Part shown: piece after piece, positions 9,785 to 22,500 of the stretch
Layout: every line of letters begins with the position of its first letter
Numbering within the stretch: the stretch's first letter is position 1
Assembly (NCBI RefSeq): GCF_002234675.1
Contig: NC_019877.2
Location: forward strand, 2,263,041 to 2,327,040
Source of the DNA: Oryzias latipes
Taxonomy: Eukaryota > Chordata > Actinopteri > Beloniformes > Adrianichthyidae
Length of the DNA stretch: 64,000 nucleotides
Reading direction: 5' to 3'
Made by a program: the position numbers and the translations under genes
Notes under the pieces: model-generated
What the model was told of the DNA's origin: nothing
The model's input: only the letters and a program-made list of their open reading frames with translations
The model's database searches: none

Positions 9785-11238
9785 AGAATGACAATATAGA
9801 GAAACTGAACGCCTGCATCAGTGACATCAAGACCTGGATGACAATTAATTACCTCCTCTTGAACCCAGAAAAACTGAGGTCATTATACTAGGTCCTAAAA
9901 ACCTCAGAGATGCTCTGTCTGCTCAGATAGTCTCCCTGGATGGCATAAGTATAGCCCCCAATTCCAGTTAGAAACCTTGGGGTTTTATTTGACCAGGATT
10001 TATCATTTAAGGCTCACATATCTCAGGCGTGTAGAACTGCCTTTTTTCACCTGCGGAATATTGCTAAGATCAGAAATATACTTTCTAAGAGTGATGCTGA
10101 AAAACTCATCCATGCATTTGTTACGTCGAGGCTGGATCACTGTAACTCCTTGTTAGCAGCGTGTCCTAAGAGTTCCTTAAGAAGTCTCCAGCTTGTTCAG
10201 AATGCAGCAGCTAGATTGTTAGCTGGAACTAGCAGAAGAGATCACATCACTCCTGTGTTAGTTTCGCTCCATTGGATCCCAGTTGATTCTAGAATCAAGT
10301 TCAAGATCCTCCTGTTAACCTATAAGGCCTTACATGGAATGGCCCCGTCCTATATTAAGGACCTCATAGTCCCTTACCAACCAATCAGAATACTTCGCTC
10401 GCAAAATGCAGGACTGCTTGTGGTTCCTAGAATTAGTAAAAGTACGGTTGGAGGTAGAGCGTTTAGCCACCAAGCCCCTGTCTTATGGAATAAACTCCCA
10501 GCTCATGGAAGAGAGGCCGACTCAGTTTCTACATTCAAAGTTAGACTGAAAACATTCCTCTTTGGACAGGCTTATTGTCAGACTACTTAGTATTCAGAGA
10601 TTATTTAACTTAATGTTAATTTGTTTAAATTAAACTTAATAGTAACTATTTGTTTTAAAAGGTTGCTAGAAGTTGAAGCTGGGGTAACTATGGTGCACTG
10701 GGGTTCTGTCCTCTTTTCTCTTCTACTTCTACCCTTCCTCTCCTCTATTCTTGATCATTTAGTTCTCCATGCCTCTGTTTGGTGCAGTGATTCATGTATT
10801 GTCCCTCTTTTCCTCTCCCCTCCTGGGGAGTGGGAGTGCTTCCAGACTGCAGTTGGCTCATCCTTGCTCCAGTTCCTGACCGAGTACCTCGTCTCTGCTC
10901 CTGCTCCTACACCTGGCTGTGGTTCCTGTCTCCGGCTCGACTCTCGCCCCTGACTGTCCCCACAACCACGGCTGGATGAAGCTCGTCTGCTGGACTTTTA
11001 TATATGTAGTTGTAGATTTAGATAAGTTAATTCTTCTCTAAAAGTTCTGGTAAATCGCCTGTCCGTCCTGGGGGAGGATCCCTCCTTCATGTGGGCACCC
11101 CTGAGGTTTCTTAGCTTTAGTATTTTCCTATTGAACTCTATGTATTCATGATCCTTTTGAGTTCATGTTTTACTTCGAAGCCCATCGAGACGACTGTTGT
11201 TGTGATTTTGGGCTATACAAATAAAATTGAATTGAATT
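9785..11238 (+). mobile_element. L2/CR1-group LINE 3' half with ATTGA tail
   Basis: The plus strand encodes NLGVLFDQDLSF, then LIHAFVTSRLDHCNSLLAAC, LQLVQNAAARLLAGTSRRDH and VSLHWIPVDSRIKFKILLLT, the C-terminal RT region of fish L2 elements. One open stretch runs 10,150-10,590 and closes with an intact-looking C-terminus (FKVRLKTFLFGQAY). A 3' UTR of about 650 bp follows and ends in AAATAAAATTGAATTGAATTG-like repeats at 11,218-11,238. The upstream part of the ORF is shifted between frames and the 5' half is absent. Confidence 0.8.
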
Positions 11239-11906
11239 GCAATACTAAATAAATGGAACAGAACCTTGTTCTCACATCTCACAAGACCCAAGGTGTAGGC
11301 TGTGCAAAGAGGCGCCTGAAACAATCCAGTACATAACTGCAGGGTGTAAGATCCTGGCAGGTAAAGCATACATGGAGTGCAATCAAGAGGCTGGAATAAT
11401 ATACAGGAACATGTGTGCAGAATATGAACTGGAAACCCCCAGGGTCAAAATGGGAAACACCTCCGAAGATGGTAGAGAGTGACAGAGCAAAGATCCTGTG
11501 GGACTTCCAGATCCAGACTGATAGGATGGTAATGGTGAACCAACCAGACATTGTAGTGGTGGATAAAGAACAGAGGAAAGCCGTTGTGGTGGATGTGGCA
11601 GTGCCAAGTGATGGGAACATCAGGAAGAAGGAACATGAGAAACTGGAGAAATATCAGGGACTCAGAGAAGAACTGGAGAAAGCCTGGAAAGTGAAGGTGA
11701 CAGTGGTGCCTGTGGTAATTGGAGCACTCGGGGCAGTAACCCCCAAGCTGGAGGAGTGGCTACAGCAGATACCTGGAAAGACCTCAGACCTCTCTATCCA
11801 GAAAAGTGCAGTGCTAGGAACAGCTAAGATACTGCAGGACCCTCAAGCTCCCAGGCCTCTGGTAGAGGACCCCAGCTTGGAGGAGAAACCACCCGAGGAA
11901 GGGTGA
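11239..11906 (+). mobile_element. Rex6-like LINE, restriction-like endonuclease domain
   Basis: The plus-strand frame at 11,415-11,906 reads KILWDFQIQTDRM, PDIVVVDKEQRKAVVVDVAV and PSDGNIRKKEHEKLEKYQGL, then VPVVIGALGAVTPKLEEW. This matches the PD-(D/E)xK restriction-like endonuclease tail known in Rex6/R4-group elements. A CRLCKEAPETIQYITAGC zinc-knuckle-like segment lies upstream near 11,300 in another frame. Only the 3' end of the element is present. It abuts the L2 tail and is followed by a simple repeat. Confidence 0.75.
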
Positions 11907-11925
11907 GAGGGTTTTTTTTTATATA

Positions 11926-11927
11926 CC

Positions 11928-11988
<61 letters not shown>
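11926..11988. repeat. Compound (TG)n(TA)n microsatellite
   Basis: A short TG run (about 11,928-11,938) passes into a pure TA run of about 50 bp. It directly follows the end of the Rex6-like fragment and is probably an expanded LINE tail. Confidence 0.9.
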
Positions 11989-11991
<3 letters not shown>

Positions 11992-13503
11992 GTCACAATG
12001 AAAATAGAAATGAGATAGAAACTCCTGCGTTTACTTTGTTATTTTTTCTCCAAGCAGAAACTCTTTCTTTTGATGATGATGCAGCCGTATTACTTTTTTG
12101 AAGGGCGTATCATCTTCATACGGCGTCATTAAAATCTCTGGCTCAGAATATCCTCACCCCTCCTATTATCACCCTCCTTCCCCCCCCCCCCCCCTTCTCT
12201 CTAATATCCCTCTCTCTTCTTCCCTCCTTTCCTTTTCCGTCCGGTCCAACACCAAAGATTTTCAAACATGATTGACATTAATAAAGTTTGGCCTCAATCA
12301 CAAAAGGGGTTTATTCAGACATACCTCTGGTTTGTTGTTAAAGTAAAATATGTCCAACACAAGAGGCCTTCAGTTTTCATCTGTCTGCCCAGCTGTTGGA
12401 CAGGACAAGTTTAAAAAAAAAATGGCTCAGTCTCTCACTGGAGTATTGCACTCTCTTTTTTTCTCCACGCGTTTCCATGGTGACTCCGGAAATCGGCAAT
12501 CTATTGAGAATGTCTTTATGTACTTGCTGTGCACGTGCATTAACCCAGCGTTATCAAATCGAGCGTAATTACGCTAACTCATATCCGGTCTTTTGGAACC
12601 GACATACCCCGAGTAAGCAAGTTCAGGTGGATTTCAGCCAGAGTTCAAGCTTAAAGTCAGGCTAGTTTAAACATGCTTCCTGGAACAACCCAGGCTGCGT
12701 CTTATTATCTGTTTTTCTTGTTGTTGTAATCTATCAGATGTTTTGGAGGGGTTTGTTGGTGTAATTTGGACTTCAGGGCCACCGTACGTTTCTCTCCTGG
12801 GTTACTTATCTTCCTTCTCTAGTTCTTCCACCAGCAGAAGTCCATTTTCCACCTTGTAAATCGGTTTGCGTTTGTGATTGTTTCTAAGGCAACCTCCTTA
12901 CATTATAGTGTCTGTCTTTAAGCAGCATCATGAGTTTTACATTTTCAATAAATCCATGTTTACAATAACCAGTCAAAGATGCTGTGAGCGTCACCTGCTG
13001 TTCAGCAAAGTTAACACGATAACTACTTTCCCTTCAGGTTTTTGCAAAAAGCTCAACTGAAAGTCCAGGTCAATGCTTTCATCTAAAACCACATGGAGCA
13101 TGAAGCTCTTATCTGCAGAACTTTCACATGTTGCTATGTGGACATTTGCCATCTCCATCCAAATCAAGTCTGTTATGTGTTTTCCAGTTTGTAGCCTGCA
13201 GCGCACACACAGACCTTTGCACACCCACACAGGGGAGTTATACAGCCGGTCTGTGTGTCTTTAAAGGTTGTATATTAACACACTGACAAGGAAAGGACAA
13301 CTCAGAGCTAGAAAGGCAGTGCTAGTTTAAGGAGCAGAGCACAAAGGGAGAAGACTTCTGAATTTGGTAGCTTTCACTAGTGGAGATCTACACATTAGGG
13401 GAAAAATCGGATGTTTTCCAGCTCTGCAGAATCACAAACTGATAGGATTCAGAGCCCCCTCCTTAACATGGACTCACCCTGAAACACTGATCCAGAGCTG
13501 ACA
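11989..13503. other. Upstream region of gucy2c
   Basis: The stretch holds a C-rich run near 12,180-12,194. At 12,340-12,700 there is a block (CATATCCGGTCTTTTGGAAC, CCCGAGTAAGCAAGTTCAGG) that resembles repetitive fish DNA. From 12,700 the sequence is ordinary. A TATATTAA at about 13,270 lies about 230 bp before the gucy2c ATG and could be a TATA-like element. A forkhead-like TGTTTAC lies at about 12,957. No transcription start can be fixed from sequence alone. Confidence 0.35.
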
Positions 13504-16500
13504 ATGAGCACATTTAACTTGTGGCTGTCTGTGCTGTGCGCCTTCGGGGTCTCCGCATCTCGTGTTCAAGACACTGGACAGTGTATGGATGGGATAACGG
13601 TCAACGTGATCCTGCTGGAGGACGAGGAGTCTCCCTGGAGCCTGAAGTATGTGGGGGGACAAATCCTAGAGGCCATCGAGAAGGATGCAGCTATCAATGC
13701 TGAAGAAGGTAACTCAAAAAAAAGGACAATCAAAAATTTGTGACCACAATTAATTAACATATCAGGCTAATTAACTTTGTAGCTTTTCTGATGCATTTGT
13801 AGAAAATACAGCATTTACTTTTTGGGTGAATATTATTTTAATTCTGACCAGAATCGGGCCAAAACATTTAATATTTTTCCGCTTTCAGCCTTTTTGTTCG
13901 TTTTACAAACACACAAACTCAACTAATTAACAGAGATGTGAACCTGGTTCGTCAGCAGGATTTCGACAGTGATAACATTAGATGTTATCAGCAAAAGTCA
14001 TTAGAAATGCTCACTGGTTTCCTGTAAACTAATCCTGACCTTTGATCCATAGGAGTGAGAATAACCTACTTTTATATTTGGTTTTTGTGAAGTTTGGTTC
14101 AGTTGAATTACAAAGAATTCCAAATAACAAGAGAAGCAATTAGAAACAAGTAATTTTGTCCTCAGTCACTGCCATGTTTGCTAGGTTTATATAAACTCAC
14201 TGGCCACTTTATTTGGCACATCATGAATGCACATTTCTAACCAGCCAATCACATGGCAACATGCACATCCTGTAGGCTGATGGACTACAGCAGCAGAAGA
14301 CCACACTGGGTGCCATTCCTGTCAGCTTAGAACCGAGGCTACGATTCACTCAGACTCACCAAAACTGGACCATAGAAGATGGCAAAATGTTGTCTGGTCT
14401 GATGAGTCTCCATTTCTGCTGCCACATTCGGATGGTAGGGTCAGAATCTGGCATCATCAACATGAAAGCATGGATCCATCCTGCCTTGTGTTGGTGTCAT
14501 GGTGTGGGGGATATGATTTTGGGTCTCTTGTGATTCCAATGCCACAGCCTACCTGGGTATTGTTGCTGACCATGTCCATCCCTTTCTGACCACAGTGGAC
14601 CATCTTCTGATGCTACTTCCAGCAGGATAAAGCTCCATGTCATGAAGCTGGAATCATCTCAGACTGGTTTCTAGAACATGACAATGAGTTCCTAGGACTG
14701 AAGTGGCTTCCACAGTCACCAGATCTCAACCCAAGAGCGAACATTATATCAGCCTCATGGATGTGCAACCGACAAATCTGCAGCAACTGTGTGATGCTGT
14801 CATGTCAATACGGACCAAACTCTCTGAGGAATGTTTCCAGAACCTTAATGAATCAATGCCACCAAGGATTAAGGCAGTACTGACGGCAAAAGGGGCTCCA
14901 AGCCGGCACCAGTAAGGTGTATTTAATGAAGTGGCCAGTGCGTGTATGCAGGACATTTACAGGCATATTTCCAGCTGTGAGTCTATGACTGCAAAAGTCT
15001 CACCATCACAGTCTGGACTGTAATCTTCCTGGAATAGATTAGGAATCAGATGCAGCAGCGTCCTGCTGGTCTTCTGTTTTGAATCAGCCAATCATTACGT
15101 CTTCTTCCCTCCTCATGCAACACAAAGGTATGGAGTTCAACCTCACAGTCAACTTTGAGGGGTTCAACACCACTCTTTATCGCCAAAGAGGCTGCATAAC
15201 GAGTGCATGCGAGGGGGCAGAGAAGCTCAACAAACTGATGGTGAGTCACTCATTTGATTCCTGAGGAACATGAGGGTTCACTCGCTCAGACAGGCGACAA
15301 ACCTTTTCCGGACTTTAACAGAACATTCTGATCCTTTTTCTCTGGTTTTGTCATTCAAGCTGGCTTTGTTAGACCAATCACTGTCTCTGCACAGCTTAAT
15401 GAGGAGATGAATTCAGGCAAAATGACAGAAGCTATGTTGAAACGATGGATTCTGAAGAAACACCAATTCATTTTCATGTGTTTTTTTAATAATTAAAGAA
15501 GAAGTGGATGCATCAGAATGGGGGCGGAGTAGGGAGCTTGTGGCCCCGCCCAGCTCATTTTCTACATCACAAATAGTATCTTTTTTATCTGCTCCTGATT
15601 CACAATAATTTGAATAAAGACATACTCAGAAATGCAATCTTAAGCTTAATTTTCTTTATATATGTCCCCCAACATCAGAAAACTGCAACAAGAACATGTT
15701 AAAAACATCAACAACTCAATTTCCTCAGAGATGATCTTTGATGTGACAGCAAAATTAGACTTTTTAAACATAATTCACTCTATATATTGAATTTTATTTA
15801 AAGTACTTCTATTATTTGGTCATTCCAGTTGGTAGATGTTGTTTTTTCTTGACCAGATGTACCGTCAGTATTTCCTGAAAGTAAACTCAGAGTTTTGCTG
15901 TTATCGGTGGGAGTCACACTCTGCTGTCTGACTGCAGGTTACAGGTGAGCTGGGATGTGCCGTACTGGGACCCACCTGCACCTACGCCACCTTTGCAATA
16001 GCCGAGTGAGTGAGCGATTGTTTATCCAGCTGTTTGACGCCCCATGACGAAGGAACTCAGCATAATGATCCGTTTTATGGCATTAAAAGCTTCCATGCAC
16101 TGTTTGGCTTCAGTGAAGCATCTCAGAGCCGCAAAAAAACAAACAAATCTTTATCTAAAATTCTTTTTTATTTATGGACAATTTGATTTTTTTATTTAAT
16201 TTTACTTTGACTTTATAATTATTATATTATTATTATTATTGTTGTTGTTGTTGTGATTGCTGTTATTTATTTTCCTAAAGTTTTATTTATTTATTGCGAA
16301 TTTGAATTTTTTAAGTATTTTTTACTATGGCTTTATTATTATTATTATTTTTTTATTTTATTTTTTTATTTTTTTTTTTTATTTATAATAACCCCCTGTT
16401 TTTTGGCTTCATTCCTTATCGTTGACATCCATTTCCTGGCTATGGTCATGTGACCAAACAGTCCATTTTTATAGACAGTTATATTTTGCATCATATATTA

Positions 16501-19500
16501 TAAATTATAAAGAAAGATTGACACCGTCATGGAAGGAGTCACAACACACCTTGAAATACACTAAAAAAACAGGCCCCTTAGAAATAAGTGCAACATGTAT
16601 CCCATTGGCAAAAAGAAATGGCCAGTGGGATAAGAGAGATAGTTTTACTGAGTAAAAAATTGTAGTCACTGAGAAGATAAGAAAAATAATCTTGAGAAGA
16701 TTACTTTTTTGCAAAAAAGAAAATGAGATATTTTTTCTTATAAAAGGGTATTTTTATCTTCTTTAGATTCAGTCTTTGCAGTGTAGCAGCAAATACTCTT
16801 CCTCTCATGTCGTCTCTTTTATTTTCATCCGTCAGTGTAGAAAAAGGCTTTAACCTCAGCACACCCATCATCTCAGCTGGAAGCTTCGGCTCCTCCTGCG
16901 ACTACGCCATGAACCTGCAGCGCCTCCTGCCACCGGCCCGCAAGATCTCCGACTTTTTCATCAACTTCTGGAAAGAAAAGTTCACCATCAAACCAAAGTG
17001 GAGGACAGCCTACGTCTACAAACGACAGCCCAACACTGAGGACTGCTTATGGTAATTCACACAGATTACAGTTGATTGAATTCTGGGAAGGATTTCAAGA
17101 ACTTTTTGGTTCAATTTGTAGAGAAAATATTGAAATACTTTGTAATTAGTTTGTGTCATTGTTGTAACTTTGCAAAAACACATAAGGAAAACATTTGATT
17201 TCTCCTTTAAACTGACTTATTTTTGTAGGAACATTGATTAGTGTAATCCTCAGATAAAAAATGTCCAAACTCTGTCAACATATACCAGAAAATGTAGAGT
17301 TTCTTGCAGTTTAAGACTATTATGGGATTTTTGGCAAAGAAACATCCATCTCTGCTGCTTTTCCTACAAAATCAAGACAAAGAGAGATAAATAGATTGGA
17401 AAAAGCAATCTTGCTTGGACATCCAGGTGTTACTGATGCAAACGTTTGCTCTGAATTTAGCTTTAAAAGTGTCAAATTTAAAGCTGTAATGTTTTGCCCA
17501 AAAGCCTGAAAAACTGCAGCCTTTGTTATTCTTAATTTGTTTAAAAAACCTTCAAAATATTAATTTACTTTTTTGGATTAAAAGTCTTATTTTCATGAAA
17601 CTCTTTAATTACTTTGGTGGTGAAAAAACTTGAATAGACTTGTTCACATGGACACCATACTCCAAATAAAGATCAGCACCTCCAACAGGGCGTGTTGGTG
17701 TAAAGATAATCCAGAAGGTGACTGTCAGGTGTGCCGTTTCGTTGACCCGACCTCCCTCCACAGGTACATCGGAGCGCTGGAAGCTGACGGCAGGTTTCTA
17801 GTAAACGTGAGCAGAACGATTCTGCGCCATCCCGGCGACCTGAAGGACGTTCTGGACTCTCAGGAGAACAGGACCAGCAATCGTGAGTGTGACTCAGCGA
17901 CCTTTCTGTGGTTCCAGCCCATGACTTTAAAGGGTCTCAATCTGAGAAATGACAGATTTGCTTCAAGTTAATTCAGCCATGAAACAAACATACTTTGGTT
18001 TTTCTATTAACTTCAGATTGAAGGTTAAATGGAGGAGTTGGTGTTTGATTCCTTCTGAGGGAAACATGTGTTCCCTCTGGAGTTACATACGTGTCCTTTG
18101 GGTGCAGTGTTCATCCTGTGCGGCTCACCGACGGACCTGAAGGAAGTGAAAAACATCTCTGACGCTGCCGACAACTTGGATATTCTCTTCATTCTCATCG
18201 ATCTTTACAAGTCAGTAAAGATTTTTTTAAATCTTTTTTCCTCTTTTGACTGTAGATATTAGTGACTGTATTACTTTTTATATTACATATGAAATAGACA
18301 AATGTAAAAAAAAAAGCTTCAGACGTGGATTAAAACGTAAAAAACAGTCATTTTCTAAAGTGAACTCGATTTTTTAACAGCAAAAGTACATTTAGAAGAT
18401 TGTGAGTTCTGCTAAGACGTTTCCTTTTTTTTAATGGAAAAATCCTCTTTCTTCATTGAAGTTATCTTATAGAGCTATTTTTTTATTTATTTTGGTGGTA
18501 CCAAAGGTTTTGAATGTGCTTCTCTCCACACGTGTTGCATTCAAACAATGTTGTCGAGATCCATAGATCAGGGAATGCAGAAGAATTCCCTTTCAAGTTG
18601 CAGCTTTTAAAAAATATTTTCAAAGTTCTCAGTTTGTTCCTGGTTTGTCCTGCGCCACACAGTGATGTTTACTACACCAACACAACATCAATGCCGGAGA
18701 TGAGGAACGTATTGGTGCTGACCATGCCCGACACCAGAACCTACACCATCAAGCCGGACCTCACAGGCAACGATACGGTGAGAACCCAAACTTGGTAAAA
18801 CTTTCAGAAGCTACAATTTTAGAATGAAGTTTCTAAAGTCCTGATGCCCATGCAGAAGACAAAACCGCTACAGCTACAGCTACAGCAAGAGAAACTTTAC
18901 TGCCCTCTAGTGTTTGACGATTCATTTATATCGTGACCAGCAAATAGGAAAGTATAGGATAACCTGCACAAAAGTTGTCTGCAAAGAACTATAAACTGTT
19001 ATGTTGTAGTCACGGGCGCCCATTCGGGGGGGGGGGGTGACCCGTACGAGTACTGCTGCAGGTTTTGGGTTGTCCGGGCCTGTAGATGGTCACAGAGACA
19101 AGCGGTCGCGTTTTAAAGGGACTGCAGATGTGTCTTTAGGCTCGTATGGCCACCCAACATTGGTACGATGAAAATCGTACCAATGTTGGGTGTGCGGTGA
19201 GTGTATTGTGAAGCATTTGTAAGTTCCGATGTTGTAAGAAATCCATTGGATAAAAAAAACTATGCTGGTGTTACTTTAAAAAAATAACACCAAAAGGAAT
19301 TTGGACAGGTGACGCTGTCATACCTACATACTCTAGTCATTAGTGGCCCCTTAAAGACCAACTCCAATGAAAATGTTCTTCTTTGTGCTTTAACATGTTT
19401 TTGCAGCATTTTTCTCATGATGGAGAACATATATGTAGAGAATTAAGATTACAATTACATTTCTGAATATTTCTTCATCCAAATTGTTATAAATCAGGAG

Positions 19501-22500
19501 CAGACGAAAAAATGCAGTAGTCTAACGGTCCCGCCCAAAACTCTGAGGCGAATTTCTGATGAACTCCTGCCGCTTCTCAGAAACTACGTCCTGGAAAACC
19601 ACACGGGACTTTTGATTATGGCTAAAAACGGCCTAATTACAATTGAAAGAACGCTACAAACGCTTTGAAAACAGATCAAAAGATGATCGCAGTGGGACTT
19701 TACGCCACGCACGGGGAGTGCACGTGACAATTAATTGACAATTAAAAAATCTGTACAAAACGTCTGTATCTCACCTACTTTGCTCTTCGTTAGCATTACG
19801 AGTTGTATAAGTGTTCACTACGACCTTGTGTTGTGATGAAGGCATAAGAACAATGACTGTGATATAGATTCTGAGAAACATCAACACTGCTTCACTTGGA
19901 AGAGCTTTCATTTGTTTGGACTCTTTTCCTGCAGATGAACGACTACATGGCTGCGTATCACGACGCGGTGCTGTTGGTTGGTCAAGTCATGAGAGACATC
20001 GCAATAAGAAACCCGGCAGAGATGCAAGGGATGGAATACGTCAACACAAATTACTTTCGGAACGTCTCATTTAACGGTGAACAGGGGGACTTTCAGTAAA
20101 GATGCAAATACCAAACTTGAAATTTATTGCTGTTGACTTAAAACGCTGAGCTGGGAACTGCATTCTGCCGAGCACCAATAAATGTGTTTTTATGACTTTG
20201 ATCAGGAATTGGTGGCCATTATAAACTGGACAGTTATGGAGACAGAGATGTGAACTTCTCGGTTATTTACACCTCCACTGACAACAAGGTGAGTTATGGT
20301 TCTGGCCCAGGAAATATCTGGTTCCAAAAAGCAGATCCCAGTCTAACCTTTTCTTACCAGAATATGAGTCCAGTTATAATGTCCTCTGTAGAAACCAGAA
20401 GGAGTCATTTCAGTAGTATGTATGTATGTGTAGAAATGTTCTTTTTCTATTCAAAGAGATTCTAAGCCAGTTCAGGATTCAATGATATGTTGCAGTAGTA
20501 GGGACATAAATGGGTTAACCCTTGTGCTATCTTAGATGACCCCCCCTTCCATTGACGTGTTCTCCCTACCATGACAAAGGTGGATAAAGGTGGAAAGATT
20601 TCATGTAATCCATGGACACCAGTGAAGATCACAAATCATTGAAGAAAAAAGGTTCAGAGCACTGTCTAGTGGGTCTAGATGACCCAACTCCCAATGGTAA
20701 AGTGCCTAGGATAGCACAAGGGTTACACAAAACAAAATCTATCTGCTATGAGAAGAAACTCGAGGTTTTCTCTAATTTTTCTCTTTATCAGTACAAGATT
20801 TTATTCTCCTTTGACACTGAAAACAACAGGACCAAACAGATGGATCCATCTCCAACCTTCATCTGGACAAAGGCGCTTCCTGACGACAAACCAGGCAGCG
20901 GTACAACGGCAACCCACACAGACACACACACCATCTGAGATCCAATCCTGATAGTTAATGACTGACCTGCACACAAACAGACCCACCTACTGAACTGATA
21001 ATAGGAAATGTCAGCTTTAAATAGCTGCAGGTGACATGTGCAGTCGTATAAAAATGTCACCTCACCTGCAGTAAAGTTCCCTTCAAGCTGTTTATCACAC
21101 TTCCTCACCAACATGTTCAGTGTTTTGGTGTGAAGCATTGGTTTGTGTTTTACAGAACTAGAAACCCAAGACATCATCGTGGTGGTGCTGGGCGTCACGG
21201 TGGCTGTGGTCGCCACACTTGCCTTTATTTTTTACAGGTGAGTCCTGCTGTACACCAGGATAAACAGCTTTGCAATCAATGTCCTCTAATGCAAGGTGTT
21301 GTCAAAACGTTAAAAGTCATTTGCAGTTTTATAATTTTGTGCTTATTAGTTAATAATTATGTGCTCCACCTTCTTAAATTTAGTCGACTCAGATCCAAGT
21401 CAGACTCTTGTCATTATTTTTTTATATATAAAAACAATTTTTTTTCCAGTTTTAAGTGGGTTTTGTTGCAAGTCTCTATTTATTTTCTCTTTTTTCGTCT
21501 TCTTATGTCTAATTTTGAGCTGTTTTGTGCAAAGAGATACTGGCCTAAAGCTTAAGAAGTGACCCAGAACCATGCAAAAAAAAAGTAGCGTCCAATGAAA
21601 TATTTCCCAGGATTTTGGGGCAGTTTGTGACTTCAGACATGGTTAAGTTGGTGAAAGTTATATACATATTACACCTACATACATACATACAGACAGACAT
21701 ATTATTTTCTAATTTAAAATCTTCATCCTTATTGCATTTAATAAAATGTTTATTTTTAATGCCGTACCAACAATTTCCTAAATAAACCTTGTTGTTTTAG
21801 GTGAAAACATGCATCAGACTTGTACATAAACTCAAGGTAAAGAAAACCAGACTAAACGGCATCAATAATCTATATTTCTGCTGCTCAGACAGAACAGGAA
21901 GGATCGTCGGCTCAGGAAACGCTGGTCTCACATCAACCCTGATCTCATCTCACTGCTGGAGAACAACGAGCACAACATCGTCTCCCTGAAGGTAAAGCAC
22001 TTCATGAAGATGGTTTTCAGCGCTGGAGCCTTCTGATCCAACGTTTCTCCTCCTCCTCCTCCTCAGATAGAAGAAGAGAGGAAGAAGATGTGTCAGATCC
22101 GCCGGGCCCTCTACGATAAGAAGGTACTCTGCTGCCGCCGCCGTTTTCAAACTGACATCCCAGCGAGCTCCGCCTGCAGATAGATGTCTCTGATTCTGTT
22201 CCAGATTGTGATCCTGAAGGAGCTGAAGAAGTCTGATGGGAACTTCAACAAAGCCCAGAGGATAGAGCTCAACGCGGTGAGACGCCTCTCTCCATTCATC
22301 TTTTGTTCTCAGAGTTTATGGCTCGTTTGTTAATATTTGTCCAAAGCCACTGAAGTCCTGACTTCTCCTGCAGCTTCTGCACATCGACTATTACAGCCTC
22401 ACAAAGTTTTATGGCACGGTGAAGTTTGATCAGGGAGTGTTCGGAGTCTTCGAGTACGGACAGCGGGGGTCACTGCGGGTCCGTAAATCAGACCTTGAAG

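Noticed and set aside
10150-10590. 146-codon frame as a host gene
   Set aside because: It encodes the C-terminal RT region of an L2-type LINE (LDHCNSLLAAC motif).
12060-12135. Possible inverted repeat around GCAGCCGTAT / ATACGGCGTC
   Set aside because: The arms are short and mismatched, with no flanking duplication to define an element.
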